Made by a program: the position numbers and the translations under genes. From Saccharomonospora viridis DSM 43017 (GTDB taxonomy: Bacteria; Actinomycetota; Actinomycetes; Mycobacteriales; Pseudonocardiaceae): a stretch of 64,000 bases of DNA. The DNA is taken from contig NC_013159.1 in the NCBI RefSeq assembly GCF_000023865.1, positions 2,382,001 to 2,446,000 of the forward strand, read 5' to 3'. The notes below the pieces were generated by a model. The model saw only the letters and a program-made list of their open reading frames with translations, did not search any database and had not been told where the DNA came from. Below are positions 19,064 to 28,134 of this stretch, piece by piece (position 1 is the first letter of the stretch; each line of letters starts with the position of its first letter).

Positions 19064-19978
19064 GTGATCCGGGTGGCCGAAGACTGTGCTGACGCTGTCA
19101 CGGCGAAGACGCTACTGCCGCATTCTCCACACGTCGACGGCGAGGTACTCGAGGTAGGCTGGGTCCTCGTGTGTTGTCCCAGTGCGACCCTCGCCGTGTG
19201 GTCCTCGGCCTGGCTGTCGGGGGGCACCGCCTCCGACGACGTCCTCGACGCCCTGACAGCCTGGGGTGAGGCCCACGAGGTGGTGGCTCACGACGACGCG
19301 ATCGCCGAGGTGTTCGACCTGCCGGTGACCGGACGAGTCCCGGCCACCCCGGTGGGATTGCTGGGCGCGCTGCGCCGCCTGGGCACCCCCGGCGGCCGCC
19401 TGGTGTTACCCGTGGCGGGTGATGTGCGCGGTCTCGGTGGTGGAGGACCGCTCACCACGGCGGCCCTGCGGGCCGGCGAGGCCCTGGTGTTCCCCGATCT
19501 GGGTTATGCGGTGGTGCCGCAGCCGATCGCCGAGGGACTGTTGCGCTGGACGGTGTTCGGCCTGGCGAGCAACCCCGTACTCGGCACCCCCGCACCCGAA
19601 TACGTCCCCCTATCAGAGGCGGAGCACGGGCTCACCGAGACGGTACGAAACAGCGCGGGGGCCCTGCAGGCCCTCGACGTGGCACGCGATCGCCCCGGGG
19701 TACGTGCGGAGCTGTCCGCGGCGCTGCGGACGAAACCTCGACTCGAATGGCCGAGCGGGATGCCGGGTCGGGCGTTGCGCGTGTTGCAACGCGCTGACGA
19801 GGTCGACGCGATCCTCACCCTCGCCCAGGCCGACGAACCCGGGGGTGCGATGTCGGCGTCGGCCGCCGTTCGTCGTGCCGAGGCCCTGCGACCACTGGGT
19901 GACGCGATCCGACGGGCCCGCTGCGCGGCGATCAACGAGTCCGTGCGGCTGCTCTCCCAAGCCTCCGAGGCCTCGTAG
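19064..19978 (+). CDS. conserved protein of unknown function, divergent from moxR
   Basis: 304 residues that I do not recognise. No signal peptide or clear membrane segment. There are several Ala/Leu/Pro-rich stretches, including LGALRRLGTPGGRLVLPVAGDVRGLGGGGPLTTAALRAGEALVFPDLGYAVVPQ and a charged helical C-terminal third (ALRVLQRADEVDAILTLAQ). The GTG at 19064 has GGGGGAGA just upstream; GTG at 19073 is an alternative. Divergent placement with a 16-bp gap from the MoxR-VWA operon suggests linked control, but function is open. Confidence 0.7.
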   Translation: MIRVAEDCADAVTAKTLLPHSPHVDGEVLEVGWVLVCCPSATLAVWSSAWLSGGTASDDVLDALTAWGEAHEVVAHDDAIAEVFDLPVTGRVPATPVGLLGALRRLGTPGGRLVLPVAGDVRGLGGGGPLTTAALRAGEALVFPDLGYAVVPQPIAEGLLRWTVFGLASNPVLGTPAPEYVPLSEAEHGLTETVRNSAGALQALDVARDRPGVRAELSAALRTKPRLEWPSGMPGRALRVLQRADEVDAILTLAQADEPGGAMSASAAVRRAEALRPLGDAIRRARCAAINESVRLLSQASEAS

Positions 19979-20030
19979 CCGTACACCGTCCGACGTGCCC
20001 GGCGGCCACTCGTGTCGGGGCTAAGCTCCG

Positions 20031-21083
20031 TCAGGCGTTCTGCGCGACCGCCGGACGTGGGACGGGTTCACAGCATCGGACGGCGCAGGGCTCCCCGTTG
20101 GCGGTGTCCCCGCCGGTGACGAGCTCCGACAGTTTCCGCACCGGCGCGTTCTCGGTCTGCTCCCGGATCAGCTCGACCAGCAGCTGCGCGAACCGGGGGT
20201 CGGAGTTGGGCGTCGCGGAGCGGACGAAGGACATGCCCAGCTCGGTTGCGCGTTCGGCGGCCTCGTTGTCGAGGTCCCAGATCACTTCCAGGTGGTCGGA
20301 GACGAAACCGATGGGGCAGCACACCACGGCCTTCACCCCGGCCTCGTGCAACGCGTCGATGTGGTCCACGATGTCCGGCTCCAACCACGGCACCTGTGGT
20401 GGCCCCGAACGGGACTGCCACACGACGTCGTAGGTGTCGACGCCGACCTCGGCCGCCACCAGTCGGGACGCCTCGGCGACCTGACGGGAGTAGCGGTGCC
20501 CGCCTTCCTCCGGAGGTCCGGACGCGGCGTCCGCTGCGGTCGGTACCGAATGCGCGACGAATACGAGTCGGGCGGTGGGATCGCCCATCTGCTCGTAGGC
20601 CTTCCGGACCCCGTCGGCGAAAGCGGCGATGAACAGGGGGTGGTCGAAGAACTGGCGCAGCTTGACCAACTGGGGCGCCCCGTCCCCGACAGCGGCGCGC
20701 GCCCGGCGGATGTCCTCGTCGTACTGTCGACATGCCGAGTACCCGCCGTAGGCGCTGGTGGAGAACACCAGAGCACGCCGTACACCGTCGGCGGCCATCC
20801 GCGCCACGGTGTCCTCCACCATGGGATGCCAGTTTCGGTTACCGAAATACACGGGCAGGTCGATGTTCTGCGCGGCCAGCTCACTCTCGACGGCCGCGAT
20901 CGCCTCCCGGTTCAGTCGGTTGATCGGCGACACCCCACCGAAGTGGTGATAGTGCTCGGCGACCTCGGCGAGGCGCTCCGGCGGGACTCCCCTACCCCTG
21001 GTGACGTTCTCCAGGAACGGCATCACGTCGTCCGGACCTTCAGGACCCCCGAACGACAACCACAGCAACGCGTCGTAATCCAC
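20031..21083 (-). CDS. hemH: ferrochelatase HemH/CpfC
   Basis: Inserts Fe2+ into (copro)porphyrin at the end of haem synthesis; actinobacteria use the coproporphyrin route. 350 residues. Family blocks: [64 protein letters not shown] and the signature [21 protein letters not shown] cysteine in YSACRQY plus the C-terminal PCAVRCC could ligate the 2Fe-2S cluster known in actinobacterial enzymes. The GTG at 21083 has GGGAGG eight bases upstream, better than the GTG at 21170. Third gene of fabG-inhA-hemH, the M. tuberculosis order. Confidence 0.93.
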   Translation of the reverse strand: MDYDALLWLSFGGPEGPDDVMPFLENVTRGRGVPPERLAEVAEHYHHFGGVSPINRLNREAIAAVESELAAQNIDLPVYFGNRNWHPMVEDTVARMAADGVRRALVFSTSAYGGYSACRQYDEDIRRARAAVGDGAPQLVKLRQFFDHPLFIAAFADGVRKAYEQMGDPTARLVFVAHSVPTAADAASGPPEEGGHRYSRQVAEASRLVAAEVGVDTYDVVWQSRSGPPQVPWLEPDIVDHIDALHEAGVKAVVCCPIGFVSDHLEVIWDLDNEAAERATELGMSFVRSATPNSDPRFAQLLVELIREQTENAPVRKLSELVTGGDTANGEPCAVRCCEPVPRPAVAQNA

Positions 21084-21209
21084 GTCTTCATCCTCCCGCC
21101 GCAACGGCAGCCCCGCAGGCCGGGTGTGTCCGCCAGCGATCCCCGTCTCACCCGACGTCACGGACGTCACCCGAAAGATCGCCCCGCGGACACGCGGCGC
21201 GGCCGCCCG

Positions 21210-21977
21210 TCACTGACCGGTGGCGTGAACACCACCGTCGACCCACACCATCGAGCCGGTGGTGGCCGGCAACCAATCCGACAACAGGGCACAGATGCTC
21301 TTGGCCACCGGTGTGGGGTCGGCGGTGTCCCATCCGAGCGGAGCCCGTTCACCCCACCCCTGTTCCAACTCGGTGAATCCGGGGATGGACTTGGCGGCCA
21401 TCGTCTTCACCGGCCCTGCGGCCACCAGGTTCACCCGAATACCGCGCGGCCCGAGCTCACGGGCGAGGTAACGGTTCACCGACTCCAAAGCCGCCTTGGC
21501 CACGCCCATCCAGTTGTAGGCGGGCCAAGCGACACGGGCGTCGAAGTCCATGCCCACCAGTGACGATCCCCGACCCAGCAACGGCAACACAGCCGCGGCG
21601 AGGGCCTTGTAGGAGTAAGCGGAGATCTCCACGGCGGTGGAGACGTCCTCGGCGGGGGCGTCCAGGAACGGCTCACCGAGGCAGCTCGGCGGGGCGTACG
21701 CGATCGAATGCAGCACACCGTCGAGGCCGTCGACGTGCTCACGCACCCGGTCGGCGAGGGTGTCCAGATGCTCGGAGTTCTGCACGTCCAGTTCCAGCAC
21801 GGGCGCGGGCTCCGGCAGTCGCTTGGCGATGCGCTCGACCAACGACATCCGCCCGAAACCGGTCAGCACCACCTGCGCGCCCTGCTCCTGGGCGATCTTG
21901 GCGGCGTGGAACGCGATCGAGGCGTCGGTGATCACACCCGTGATGAGCAGACGTTTACCTTCGAGCAATCCGGACAC
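21210..21977 (-). CDS. inhA: NADH-dependent enoyl-ACP reductase (InhA/FabI)
   Basis: Last reductive step of fatty-acid elongation in type II FAS. About 255 residues, classical FabI divergent Rossmann fold: [25 protein letters not shown] (NADH site), [17 protein letters not shown] and the catalytic Tyr154/Lys161 pair (YNWMGVAK, Y-x6-K). GTG at 21977 follows CTGGAGGAC. It is 58 bp downstream of fabG and is the isoniazid and triclosan target family. Shorter than M. tuberculosis InhA (269) by a few loop residues. Confidence 0.94.
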   Translation of the reverse strand: MSGLLEGKRLLITGVITDASIAFHAAKIAQEQGAQVVLTGFGRMSLVERIAKRLPEPAPVLELDVQNSEHLDTLADRVREHVDGLDGVLHSIAYAPPSCLGEPFLDAPAEDVSTAVEISAYSYKALAAAVLPLLGRGSSLVGMDFDARVAWPAYNWMGVAKAALESVNRYLARELGPRGIRVNLVAAGPVKTMAAKSIPGFTELEQGWGERAPLGWDTADPTPVAKSICALLSDWLPATTGSMVWVDGGVHATGQ

Positions 21978-22035
21978 GGTTGTCCTCCAGTCTGGGATGG
22001 GATGGGTAACGGACGCGGAGTCTCGCGAGTACGGG

Positions 22036-22785
<750 letters not shown>

Positions 22786-22883
22786 TTATCCGCTCGCCCG
22801 GACCGGCCTGCGGTTGGGACCGACTCCGCGCGTTCCGCACCCGGTCTGCGAAGGCGGGACGACCACGCGAGAGAATCAGCGCC

Positions 22884-23360
22884 GTGTTCCGGATCGTGTT
22901 CTTCCACCCCGAGATCCCAGGCAACACCGGCAACGCGATCCGGCTCGCCGCCAACACCGGCTGCGAGCTGCATCTGATCGAGCCACTGGGCTTCTCCCTC
23001 GAGGACCGATACCTGCGCCGGGCGGGACTGGACTACCACGACCTCGCCCACATCCAGGTCCACCGCGACCTGGACGCCGCATGGCAGGCACTGGACCCCG
23101 TCCACGTCTACGCGTTCACCACACAGGCGCACCGCAGACACACCGATGTGGACTACGCGGAAGGTGATGTGCTGTTGTTCGGCCCCGAGTCGGTGGGGCT
23201 GCCCGACGAGGTACTCGCCGACGAGCGGATCACCGATCAGGTGCGGCTGCCGATGCTGCCGACGTCACGTTCCCTCAACCTGACCAATACCGCGGCGATC
23301 GCGGTGTACGAGGCGTGGCGGCAACACGACTTCCGTGGTTCCGCCCGACAATCCTCTTAA
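22884..23360 (+). CDS. trmL: tRNA (cytidine/uridine-34-2'-O)-methyltransferase TrmL
   Basis: 158 residues, the usual length for this SPOUT methyltransferase. Motifs: FFHPEIPGNTGNAIRLAANTG, LLFGPESVGLPDEV and the knot segment LPMLPTSRSLNLTNTAAIAVYEAW. It methylates the wobble-base ribose of leucine tRNAs. GTG at 22884 follows GAGAGAA. It is divergent from fabG with about 140 bp between them. Confidence 0.92.
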   Translation: MFRIVFFHPEIPGNTGNAIRLAANTGCELHLIEPLGFSLEDRYLRRAGLDYHDLAHIQVHRDLDAAWQALDPVHVYAFTTQAHRRHTDVDYAEGDVLLFGPESVGLPDEVLADERITDQVRLPMLPTSRSLNLTNTAAIAVYEAWRQHDFRGSARQSS

Positions 23361-23412
23361 GGGAAGGTCCCCAAGGCGTGACGGAGGTTGAGGGACCGGC
23401 CGTGTGAGCCGG

Positions 23413-24393
23413 TTACGGGAGCCGCTGCCCGATCAACAGCGAACCGACGGCCGCACCGATGAGGGTGATGGTGCCCAGCATCACCCACGGCTTACTGGCG
23501 TCGGTCTCCTTGATCTCGTAGCCGATCTGCTCACCCAGGCTGTCGTACACCTGCTTCAGTTCCTCGGCGGTGGCCGCCTTGTAGAAGTCGCCACCGGACA
23601 GTCGGGCGATCTCCCGCATGGAGGCGTCGTCCACCTCCACGGGCACCCGCGTACCGTCGATCTCCACACTGCCGTACGACGTGCCGAACGAGATCGTGGT
23701 GATGGGGATGCCCTTCTGCTTGGCCACCCCGGCCGCGGTGAAAGCACCGCGCGGCGCGTACTCATCCTGGGGGACGGTCTGTTTACCGTCGGTCATCAGC
23801 ACGATGCGCGCAGGCGGAGGGCCTTCCGCGCCCCCGATCACGGCTGAGAAACTCTCGATGGCCTGAAGAGCGGCGAAGATCCCCTCTCCGGTGGCCGTGG
23901 ACTGCGCGAGTTTGAGGTTCTCGATCGCGTGCACCACACCCTCGCGTTCGGTGGTGGGGGCGGCCAAGACGGTGGCCGTACCGGCGAACGAGATGAGCCC
24001 CAGGTTCACCCCCGGGGTGAGCCCCTCGGCGAACGAGCGCGCGGCGTCCTGCGCGGCCCGCAACCGTGTGGGCTTGACGTCGGTGGCCTCCATCGACAAG
24101 GAGACGTCGATCACGAGCATCACCGTGGCCCGATTGCGCGGCACCTTCTGCTCGGCGGTCGGCCCCGCGAGCGCGAAGATCAGCAGCAACAACGACACCA
24201 CGAGCAACGCGGCGGGCACATGCCGCAGCCGGCTCTGACTGCGCGGCGCGACGCGTTCGAGCAGCTCCAGATTGGTGAACTTCATGATGCGCTTGCGACG
24301 TGAGCGCAGCGCGACCACGTAACCCGCCACGAGTGCCGCCACCACGGCGAGCAGTAGGAACCACCACGGTGAACTGAAACCCGACACGCTCAT
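23413..24393 (-). CDS. membrane-anchored VWA protein (Rv1481-like)
   Basis: 326 residues. Two N-terminal membrane helices (about residues 8-28 and 58-78) are joined by a short basic loop; then a VWA domain with metal site DVSLSM (about residue 92) and MTDGKQT; then a C-terminal helix near residues 302-322. This is the BatA-like partner of MoxR and DUF58 proteins. ATG at 24393 overlaps the DUF58 stop as ATGA, so translation is coupled. Converges on trmL. Confidence 0.87.
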   Translation of the reverse strand: MSVSGFSSPWWFLLLAVVAALVAGYVVALRSRRKRIMKFTNLELLERVAPRSQSRLRHVPAALLVVSLLLLIFALAGPTAEQKVPRNRATVMLVIDVSLSMEATDVKPTRLRAAQDAARSFAEGLTPGVNLGLISFAGTATVLAAPTTEREGVVHAIENLKLAQSTATGEGIFAALQAIESFSAVIGGAEGPPPARIVLMTDGKQTVPQDEYAPRGAFTAAGVAKQKGIPITTISFGTSYGSVEIDGTRVPVEVDDASMREIARLSGGDFYKAATAEELKQVYDSLGEQIGYEIKETDASKPWVMLGTITLIGAAVGSLLIGQRLP

Positions 24394-25343
24394 GAGACAG
24401 CCCCCGACCATCCCCGTTTGCGGGCCACGGCGAACCGGACCACGTCGGCGATCCAGTCCGAATCCGTTCGCAGTACCAAATGCCCCGCACCCGCCTGTCT
24501 GATGGCGCGCGCGACCTCTGCCCGATGGGCACTCGCGGCGGCGGCGAACTCCTTGCGCAGGAGCGCGGAGACGTGCACCTCACGCTGTCGTCCCGTCTCC
24601 GGGTCGGCGAGTACCACCGACCCGATCTCGGGCAACTCGACGTCACGGGGATCGAGCACTTCCACGGCCACGAGATCGTGTCGGGCCGACAGGGCGCGTA
24701 ACGGCCGCTCCCATGTCAAAGGACCGAGGAAATCCGAGATCACCACCGCAAGGCCCCGTCTGCGGGGCGGTCTGCGCAGCTTGTCCACGAGCGCGGCGAG
24801 GTCGCCGCGGGTGCCCTCCTTAGCCCGGGGCATCGTCGCGACCCGACGCACCAGCTCACGGGCATGCCCCCGACCACCCCGGGGTGGGATCCGCACGGTC
24901 TCGGCCCCGTTGGACAGTAGCGCCCCGATACGGTTGCCCCCGCCCCTCGTCAGGTGCGCGATGGCCGCGACCGCACACACCACGAGGTCGCGTTTCTCGC
25001 ACGCGGCGGTGCCGAAATCCAGGCTCGGCGACAGATCCGCCACCACCCAGGTCTCCAACTCGCGGTCGGCGACCGTCTCCCGGATGTGGGGTGTGGTGGT
25101 GCGTGCCGTGACGGCCCAGTCGATGCGGCGCACGTCATCGCCCGGCTGGTACTGGCGGGCCTCGCCCGGCTCAGAACCGGGCCCGGGCACCAGTCCCAGG
25201 TGATTGCCCTGGAGTAGACCGTCGAGCCTGTGCCGCACGTCGAGTTCGAGCGTGCGCAGTCCCGCCTCCATCCGCTCCCCACGCAGGATCGGCGGCGCCC
25301 ACGTGGGCCGGTCACCCCTGGCGTCCCTCTTCTTCGGTGTCAT
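24390..25343 (-). CDS. DUF58 protein (Rv1480-like)
   Basis: 317 residues. The DUF58 hallmark YQPGDDVRRIDWAVTART is at about residues 65-82, followed by a VWA-like fold (VVADLSPSLDFGT, AVVISDFLGPL, VAVEVLDPRDVELP). No membrane segment is obvious. Located between moxR and the VWA gene and coupled to the latter. In mycobacteria this cluster is linked to cell-envelope and growth functions, but the exact mechanism is not known. Confidence 0.88.
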   Translation of the reverse strand: MTPKKRDARGDRPTWAPPILRGERMEAGLRTLELDVRHRLDGLLQGNHLGLVPGPGSEPGEARQYQPGDDVRRIDWAVTARTTTPHIRETVADRELETWVVADLSPSLDFGTAACEKRDLVVCAVAAIAHLTRGGGNRIGALLSNGAETVRIPPRGGRGHARELVRRVATMPRAKEGTRGDLAALVDKLRRPPRRRGLAVVISDFLGPLTWERPLRALSARHDLVAVEVLDPRDVELPEIGSVVLADPETGRQREVHVSALLRKEFAAAASAHRAEVARAIRQAGAGHLVLRTDSDWIADVVRFAVARKRGWSGAVS

Positions 25344-25352
25344 AACCGCCCG

Positions 25353-26390
25353 CTACCTGCCGGGCACCCCCACCGCCGCGGAGGAAGCCGCTCCCGGTCC
25401 CTGCGGGCGAGCGGACACCTGCGGCAGCGGCACCGCCTGCAGTACCCGGTTGACGATGTGGTCCAACGGCACACCGTCGGCCAGCGCGTCGTAGGACAAC
25501 ACCAGACGGTGTCGCAGCACGTCGGGCACGATGTCCACCACGTCCTGCGGCAGTACGTAGTCCCGGCCCCGCACCAAAGCGAGCGCCCGGGCACCGGAGA
25601 TGATGCCCAGACTCGCCCGCGGCGAGGCGCCGTAGGAGACCCAGCCCGCCACGTCGGTCAGCCCGTGCTCGGCCGGCTGCCGGGTGGCCAGGACCAGCCG
25701 CACCACGTAGTCCACCAAGGCGTGGTGCACGAAGACCTGGGAAGCCACCTCCTGCAGGCGGAGGAGGTCGTCCGGGGTCAACACCTGCTGTGGCTCCGGC
25801 GGGGCCACGCCCATGCGGTAGACGATCTCACGTTCCTCTTCGGCCGTCGGGTACTCGACGATGACCTTGAACAGGAACCGGTCACGCTGCGCCTCAGGCA
25901 GCGGGTAGACCCCTTCGTTCTCGATCGGGTTCTGAGTGGCCAGCACGAGGAACGGCTGCGGGGTCGGGAACGTCTCGCCGCCGATGGACACATGCCGTTC
26001 GGCCATCACCTCGAGCATGGCCGACTGCACCTTCGCGGGCGCACGGTTGATCTCGTCGGCCAGCACGAAGTTCGCCATGACCGGTCCGAGCTCGACGTCG
26101 AACTTCTCACTCGACTGGCGATAGATCCGGGTGCCCAGGATGTCCGCGGGCACGAGGTCGGGCGTGAACTGCACGCGGGAGAACGACCCGCCCACCACAC
26201 GGGCGAACGTCTCGACCGCCAGCGTCTTCGCCACGCCGGGCACGCCCTCCAACAGCACGTGCCCCTTGGCCAGCAAGCCCACCAGCATCCGTTCGACAAG
26301 CCGGTCCTGCCCGACGATGACGCGCTTCACCTCGAAAACGGTGCGCTCCAGCAACTGCGCGTCCCGCGACGGGGTACCGGACTCGGTCAC
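25353..26390 (-). CDS. moxR1: MoxR-family AAA+ ATPase (MoxR1-like)
   Basis: 345 residues, canonical MoxR: Walker A LEGVPGVAKTLAVETFA, Walker B FVLADEINRAPAKVQSAMLEVMAE, sensor LATQNPIENEGVYPLPEAQRDRF and the C-terminal lid PRASLGIISGARALALVRGRDYV. The GTG at 26390 is preceded by AGGAGGT and is preferred over ATG at 26414. It heads the moxR-DUF58-VWA operon, matching Rv1479-Rv1481, which in M. tuberculosis also precedes fabG1-inhA-hemH. Paralogous to the MoxR at 17620-19047. Confidence 0.92.
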   Translation of the reverse strand: MTESGTPSRDAQLLERTVFEVKRVIVGQDRLVERMLVGLLAKGHVLLEGVPGVAKTLAVETFARVVGGSFSRVQFTPDLVPADILGTRIYRQSSEKFDVELGPVMANFVLADEINRAPAKVQSAMLEVMAERHVSIGGETFPTPQPFLVLATQNPIENEGVYPLPEAQRDRFLFKVIVEYPTAEEEREIVYRMGVAPPEPQQVLTPDDLLRLQEVASQVFVHHALVDYVVRLVLATRQPAEHGLTDVAGWVSYGASPRASLGIISGARALALVRGRDYVLPQDVVDIVPDVLRHRLVLSYDALADGVPLDHIVNRVLQAVPLPQVSARPQGPGAASSAAVGVPGR

Positions 26391-26522
26391 ACCTACCTCC
26401 TCGCTGGCGACCATTGGTGTGTGTCCCGTGACCGTACCGGGTGGCCGGGGTACGGCTGATCACGGCCGTACCATCGCCAGCAAACCCCCCAGCCGGTGTG
26501 ACGGCTGTGAAGCACCGTCCGG

Positions 26523-27128
26523 TCAGGGACGTAGGTCTTCCGGGGTGTCCACGTCACGGGCTTCACCCGCCAACGCCGACACCTCCACAATGGACAATGT
26601 TCCCAGGGTGCCACGCAGCGAAGCACCTCGGGGGTCGGTGGGCACGGCCGTGGCAAGCGCATGCTTACGCCAGACCCCGAGCAGCCACTGGCGCCGGCCG
26701 CCCTCGTCCACGAGCAGGGCGCCGTCGGCCCCCTCGACTCCGCGTAGGGCGGACGCCAATCTGGCGACGGTGTCGCCGGTCACGCCCGCGAGGTCCGCGG
26801 CGAGCAACGCCACGAGTTCGACGTCGGCCCACTCCGGGGTGTCGAGCACGGGCAAGGCGGCGGCGAGCGCGGCCACGGGCCCCGTCCCGGCAGGGTCCTC
26901 CCGTGTCCACCGCACCCCGGTCAGCCCCGCACGAGGCGGGCCGACGACGATCACGGGGTCGGCGGTACGCAATGCCGCGACCACCCGGTGGAGCAGCGGG
27001 ACACCGCCGACACGCAGCATCGGCTTGTCCACTCCACCCATCCGCCTCGCCTCGCCTCCGGCGAGGACCACACCCGCCAACCGCATACGCTCATCGCGTA
27101 TCGCCGCGGAACGCTCGGACTCGGTCAT
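26523..27128 (-). CDS. MobA-like nucleotidyltransferase (molybdenum cofactor guanylyltransferase)
   Basis: 201 residues. The N-terminal nucleotide motif LAGVVLAGGEARRMGGVDKPML fits MobA. Later come VIVVGPPR, the metal region LVALLAADLAGVT (the usual acidic D is retained) and GARDVDTPEDL at the end, typical of MobA. It attaches GMP to molybdopterin to make the bis-MGD cofactor. Other NTP-transferase roles are possible. ATG at 27128; a second in-frame ATG lies 14 codons in. A 9-bp tandem repeat begins 30 bp upstream. Confidence 0.78.
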   Translation of the reverse strand: MTESERSAAIRDERMRLAGVVLAGGEARRMGGVDKPMLRVGGVPLLHRVVAALRTADPVIVVGPPRAGLTGVRWTREDPAGTGPVAALAAALPVLDTPEWADVELVALLAADLAGVTGDTVARLASALRGVEGADGALLVDEGGRRQWLLGVWRKHALATAVPTDPRGASLRGTLGTLSIVEVSALAGEARDVDTPEDLRP

Positions 27129-27158
27129 GGTCCAACCAAACGGGTGAGATGAGGCTGA

Positions 27159-27212
27159 GACACCTAAGACACCTAAGACACCTGAGACACCTGGGACACC
27201 TGGGACACCATG
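27159..27212 (+). repeat. 9-bp minisatellite, six units
   Basis: GACACCTAA, GACACCTAA, GACACCTGA, GACACCTGG, GACACCTGG and GACACCATG in direct tandem. It lies just upstream of mobA on the minus strand. Length change would be in steps of nine bases. Confidence 0.85.
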
Positions 27213-27296
27213 GCGCTTCCCAGCGTAGGGGCAGTCGACACCTCGCCGGAACGTGTCCCCGCCTCCATCGGACGGAGTCCGCGCCACCACGGGTCC

Positions 27297-27328
27297 CGGA
27301 GCCGCCGTCCACCTCGACGGCGGCTCCG
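27297..27328. promoter_or_regulatory. 13-bp perfect hairpin
   Basis: CGGAGCCGCCGTC (27297-27309), a 6-base loop, and GACGGCGGCTCCG (27316-27328). No T-run on either side. It could be an mRNA hairpin in the mobA or membrane-protein leader, or a bidirectional terminator relic. Confidence 0.5.
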
Positions 27329-27446
27329 ATGCGCGTAAGACGGCCACGGCCGATCCCCCACCCGAGGAGGGAACCACCATCGATGCCGTTAAGATCACCA
27401 CGCTTTTTCACGACTTCGCGGCGCCCCGAAGGACGCCCGAAGGACC

Positions 27447-27522
27447 GAACGACCACCCTCGCGGGTCGTTCTCGTCGCCCGTTCCCGCCACGTCCGTGCC
27501 CTGAACAGAACTGTTCACGGAC
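27447..27522. promoter_or_regulatory. two further inverted repeats upstream of the membrane-protein pair
   Basis: GAACGACC (27447-27454) pairs with GGTCGTTC (27464-27471). TGAACAG (27502-27508) pairs with CTGTTCA (27511-27517) across AA, and the outer GTCCG (27492-27496) can pair with CGGAC (27518-27522). Spacing does not fit the actinobacterial LexA box. Role unknown. Confidence 0.4.
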
Positions 27523-27644
27523 ATCGGCGACCTCGGCCCCCGAGCCGATTTCAGGGACTCAGGTGACGACGTGCCAGCCGATCGACGTGTCGCCCGCGGA
27601 GGGGCTCCGGACGGGACAGAGCACACGGAACGGAAAGGAAGGAC

Positions 27645-28130
27645 ATGCGGTCGTGGACGACGGCGAATCCGGTGACCCGCGGCTGCGTCGCTCTCACCGT
27701 GCTCGGACTGGTGACGGCCGTGATCGGCACCTTCCTGCCGTGGCTGCGTTCGGGGAACGTGCACCGCGACAGCCACACCGCCGCCGCGGTGATCGGCCAG
27801 CTGCTGCCGTCGGACACGAACGTCGCGGTGTTGCTGCGCGCGTGGAACGTCCTTCCCCTGATCGCGACCGTGTGCGTCGTTCTCCTCGTCCTCGGTTGGT
27901 GGCGTACCGCGGCGATCCCCACCGTGATGTTCTCGATCACCGTGGGAACCATCGCGGGTCTTTCGAGCGTCCAAAGCACGGGTGCGGGCAGTCCGGTGGC
28001 GATCACCCTGCCAGGACCATTGACCACCACCGTGGGCGCGGCCCTCGCACTCCTCAGCGCCCTCGGGATTCTCGTGTCGTTCCGCCGGAACGGCACAGCC
28101 CCCAAGTCCGACGAGATCGAGAACAGGTGA
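27645..28130 (+). CDS. small four-helix membrane protein
   Basis: 161 residues with four predicted membrane helices (about residues 12-32, 66-84, 90-108 and 122-146). No recognised family. ATG at 27645 follows AAGGAAGG. The stop is four bases before the start of the next gene, so the two form an operon; a shared envelope role is plausible but unproven. Confidence 0.8.
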   Translation: MRSWTTANPVTRGCVALTVLGLVTAVIGTFLPWLRSGNVHRDSHTAAAVIGQLLPSDTNVAVLLRAWNVLPLIATVCVVLLVLGWWRTAAIPTVMFSITVGTIAGLSSVQSTGAGSPVAITLPGPLTTTVGAALALLSALGILVSFRRNGTAPKSDEIENR

Positions 28131-28134
28131 CAAG

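Larger units (their letters stand above)
27129..27644. other. 516-bp intergenic region with tandem repeat and three hairpins
   Basis: Divergent gap between mobA and a membrane-protein gene. It holds a six-copy 9-bp repeat (27159-27212), a 13-bp perfect hairpin (27297-27328), an 8-bp hairpin (27447-27471) and a compound inverted repeat (27492-27522). An ATG at 27383 has a strong GAGGAGGG upstream, but the frame it opens is arginine/proline-rich and runs into the next gene out of frame, so it is not called. Promoters for both flanking genes must lie here. Confidence 0.6.

Noticed and set aside
27159-27212. Tandem repeat as a CRISPR array
   Set aside because: Units are 9 bp with no spacers; no cas genes are nearby. 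The Cas4-like nuclease at 1.65 kb is the Rv2119-type housekeeping protein.
27297-27328. 13-bp hairpin as a rho-independent terminator
   Set aside because: No T-run on either side and it lies between two divergent genes, where no transcript should end. Kept only as a structure.
27502-27517. TGAACAG-AA-CTGTTCA as a LexA/SOS box
   Set aside because: The GAAC and GTTC parts are six bases apart; the actinobacterial box needs four.
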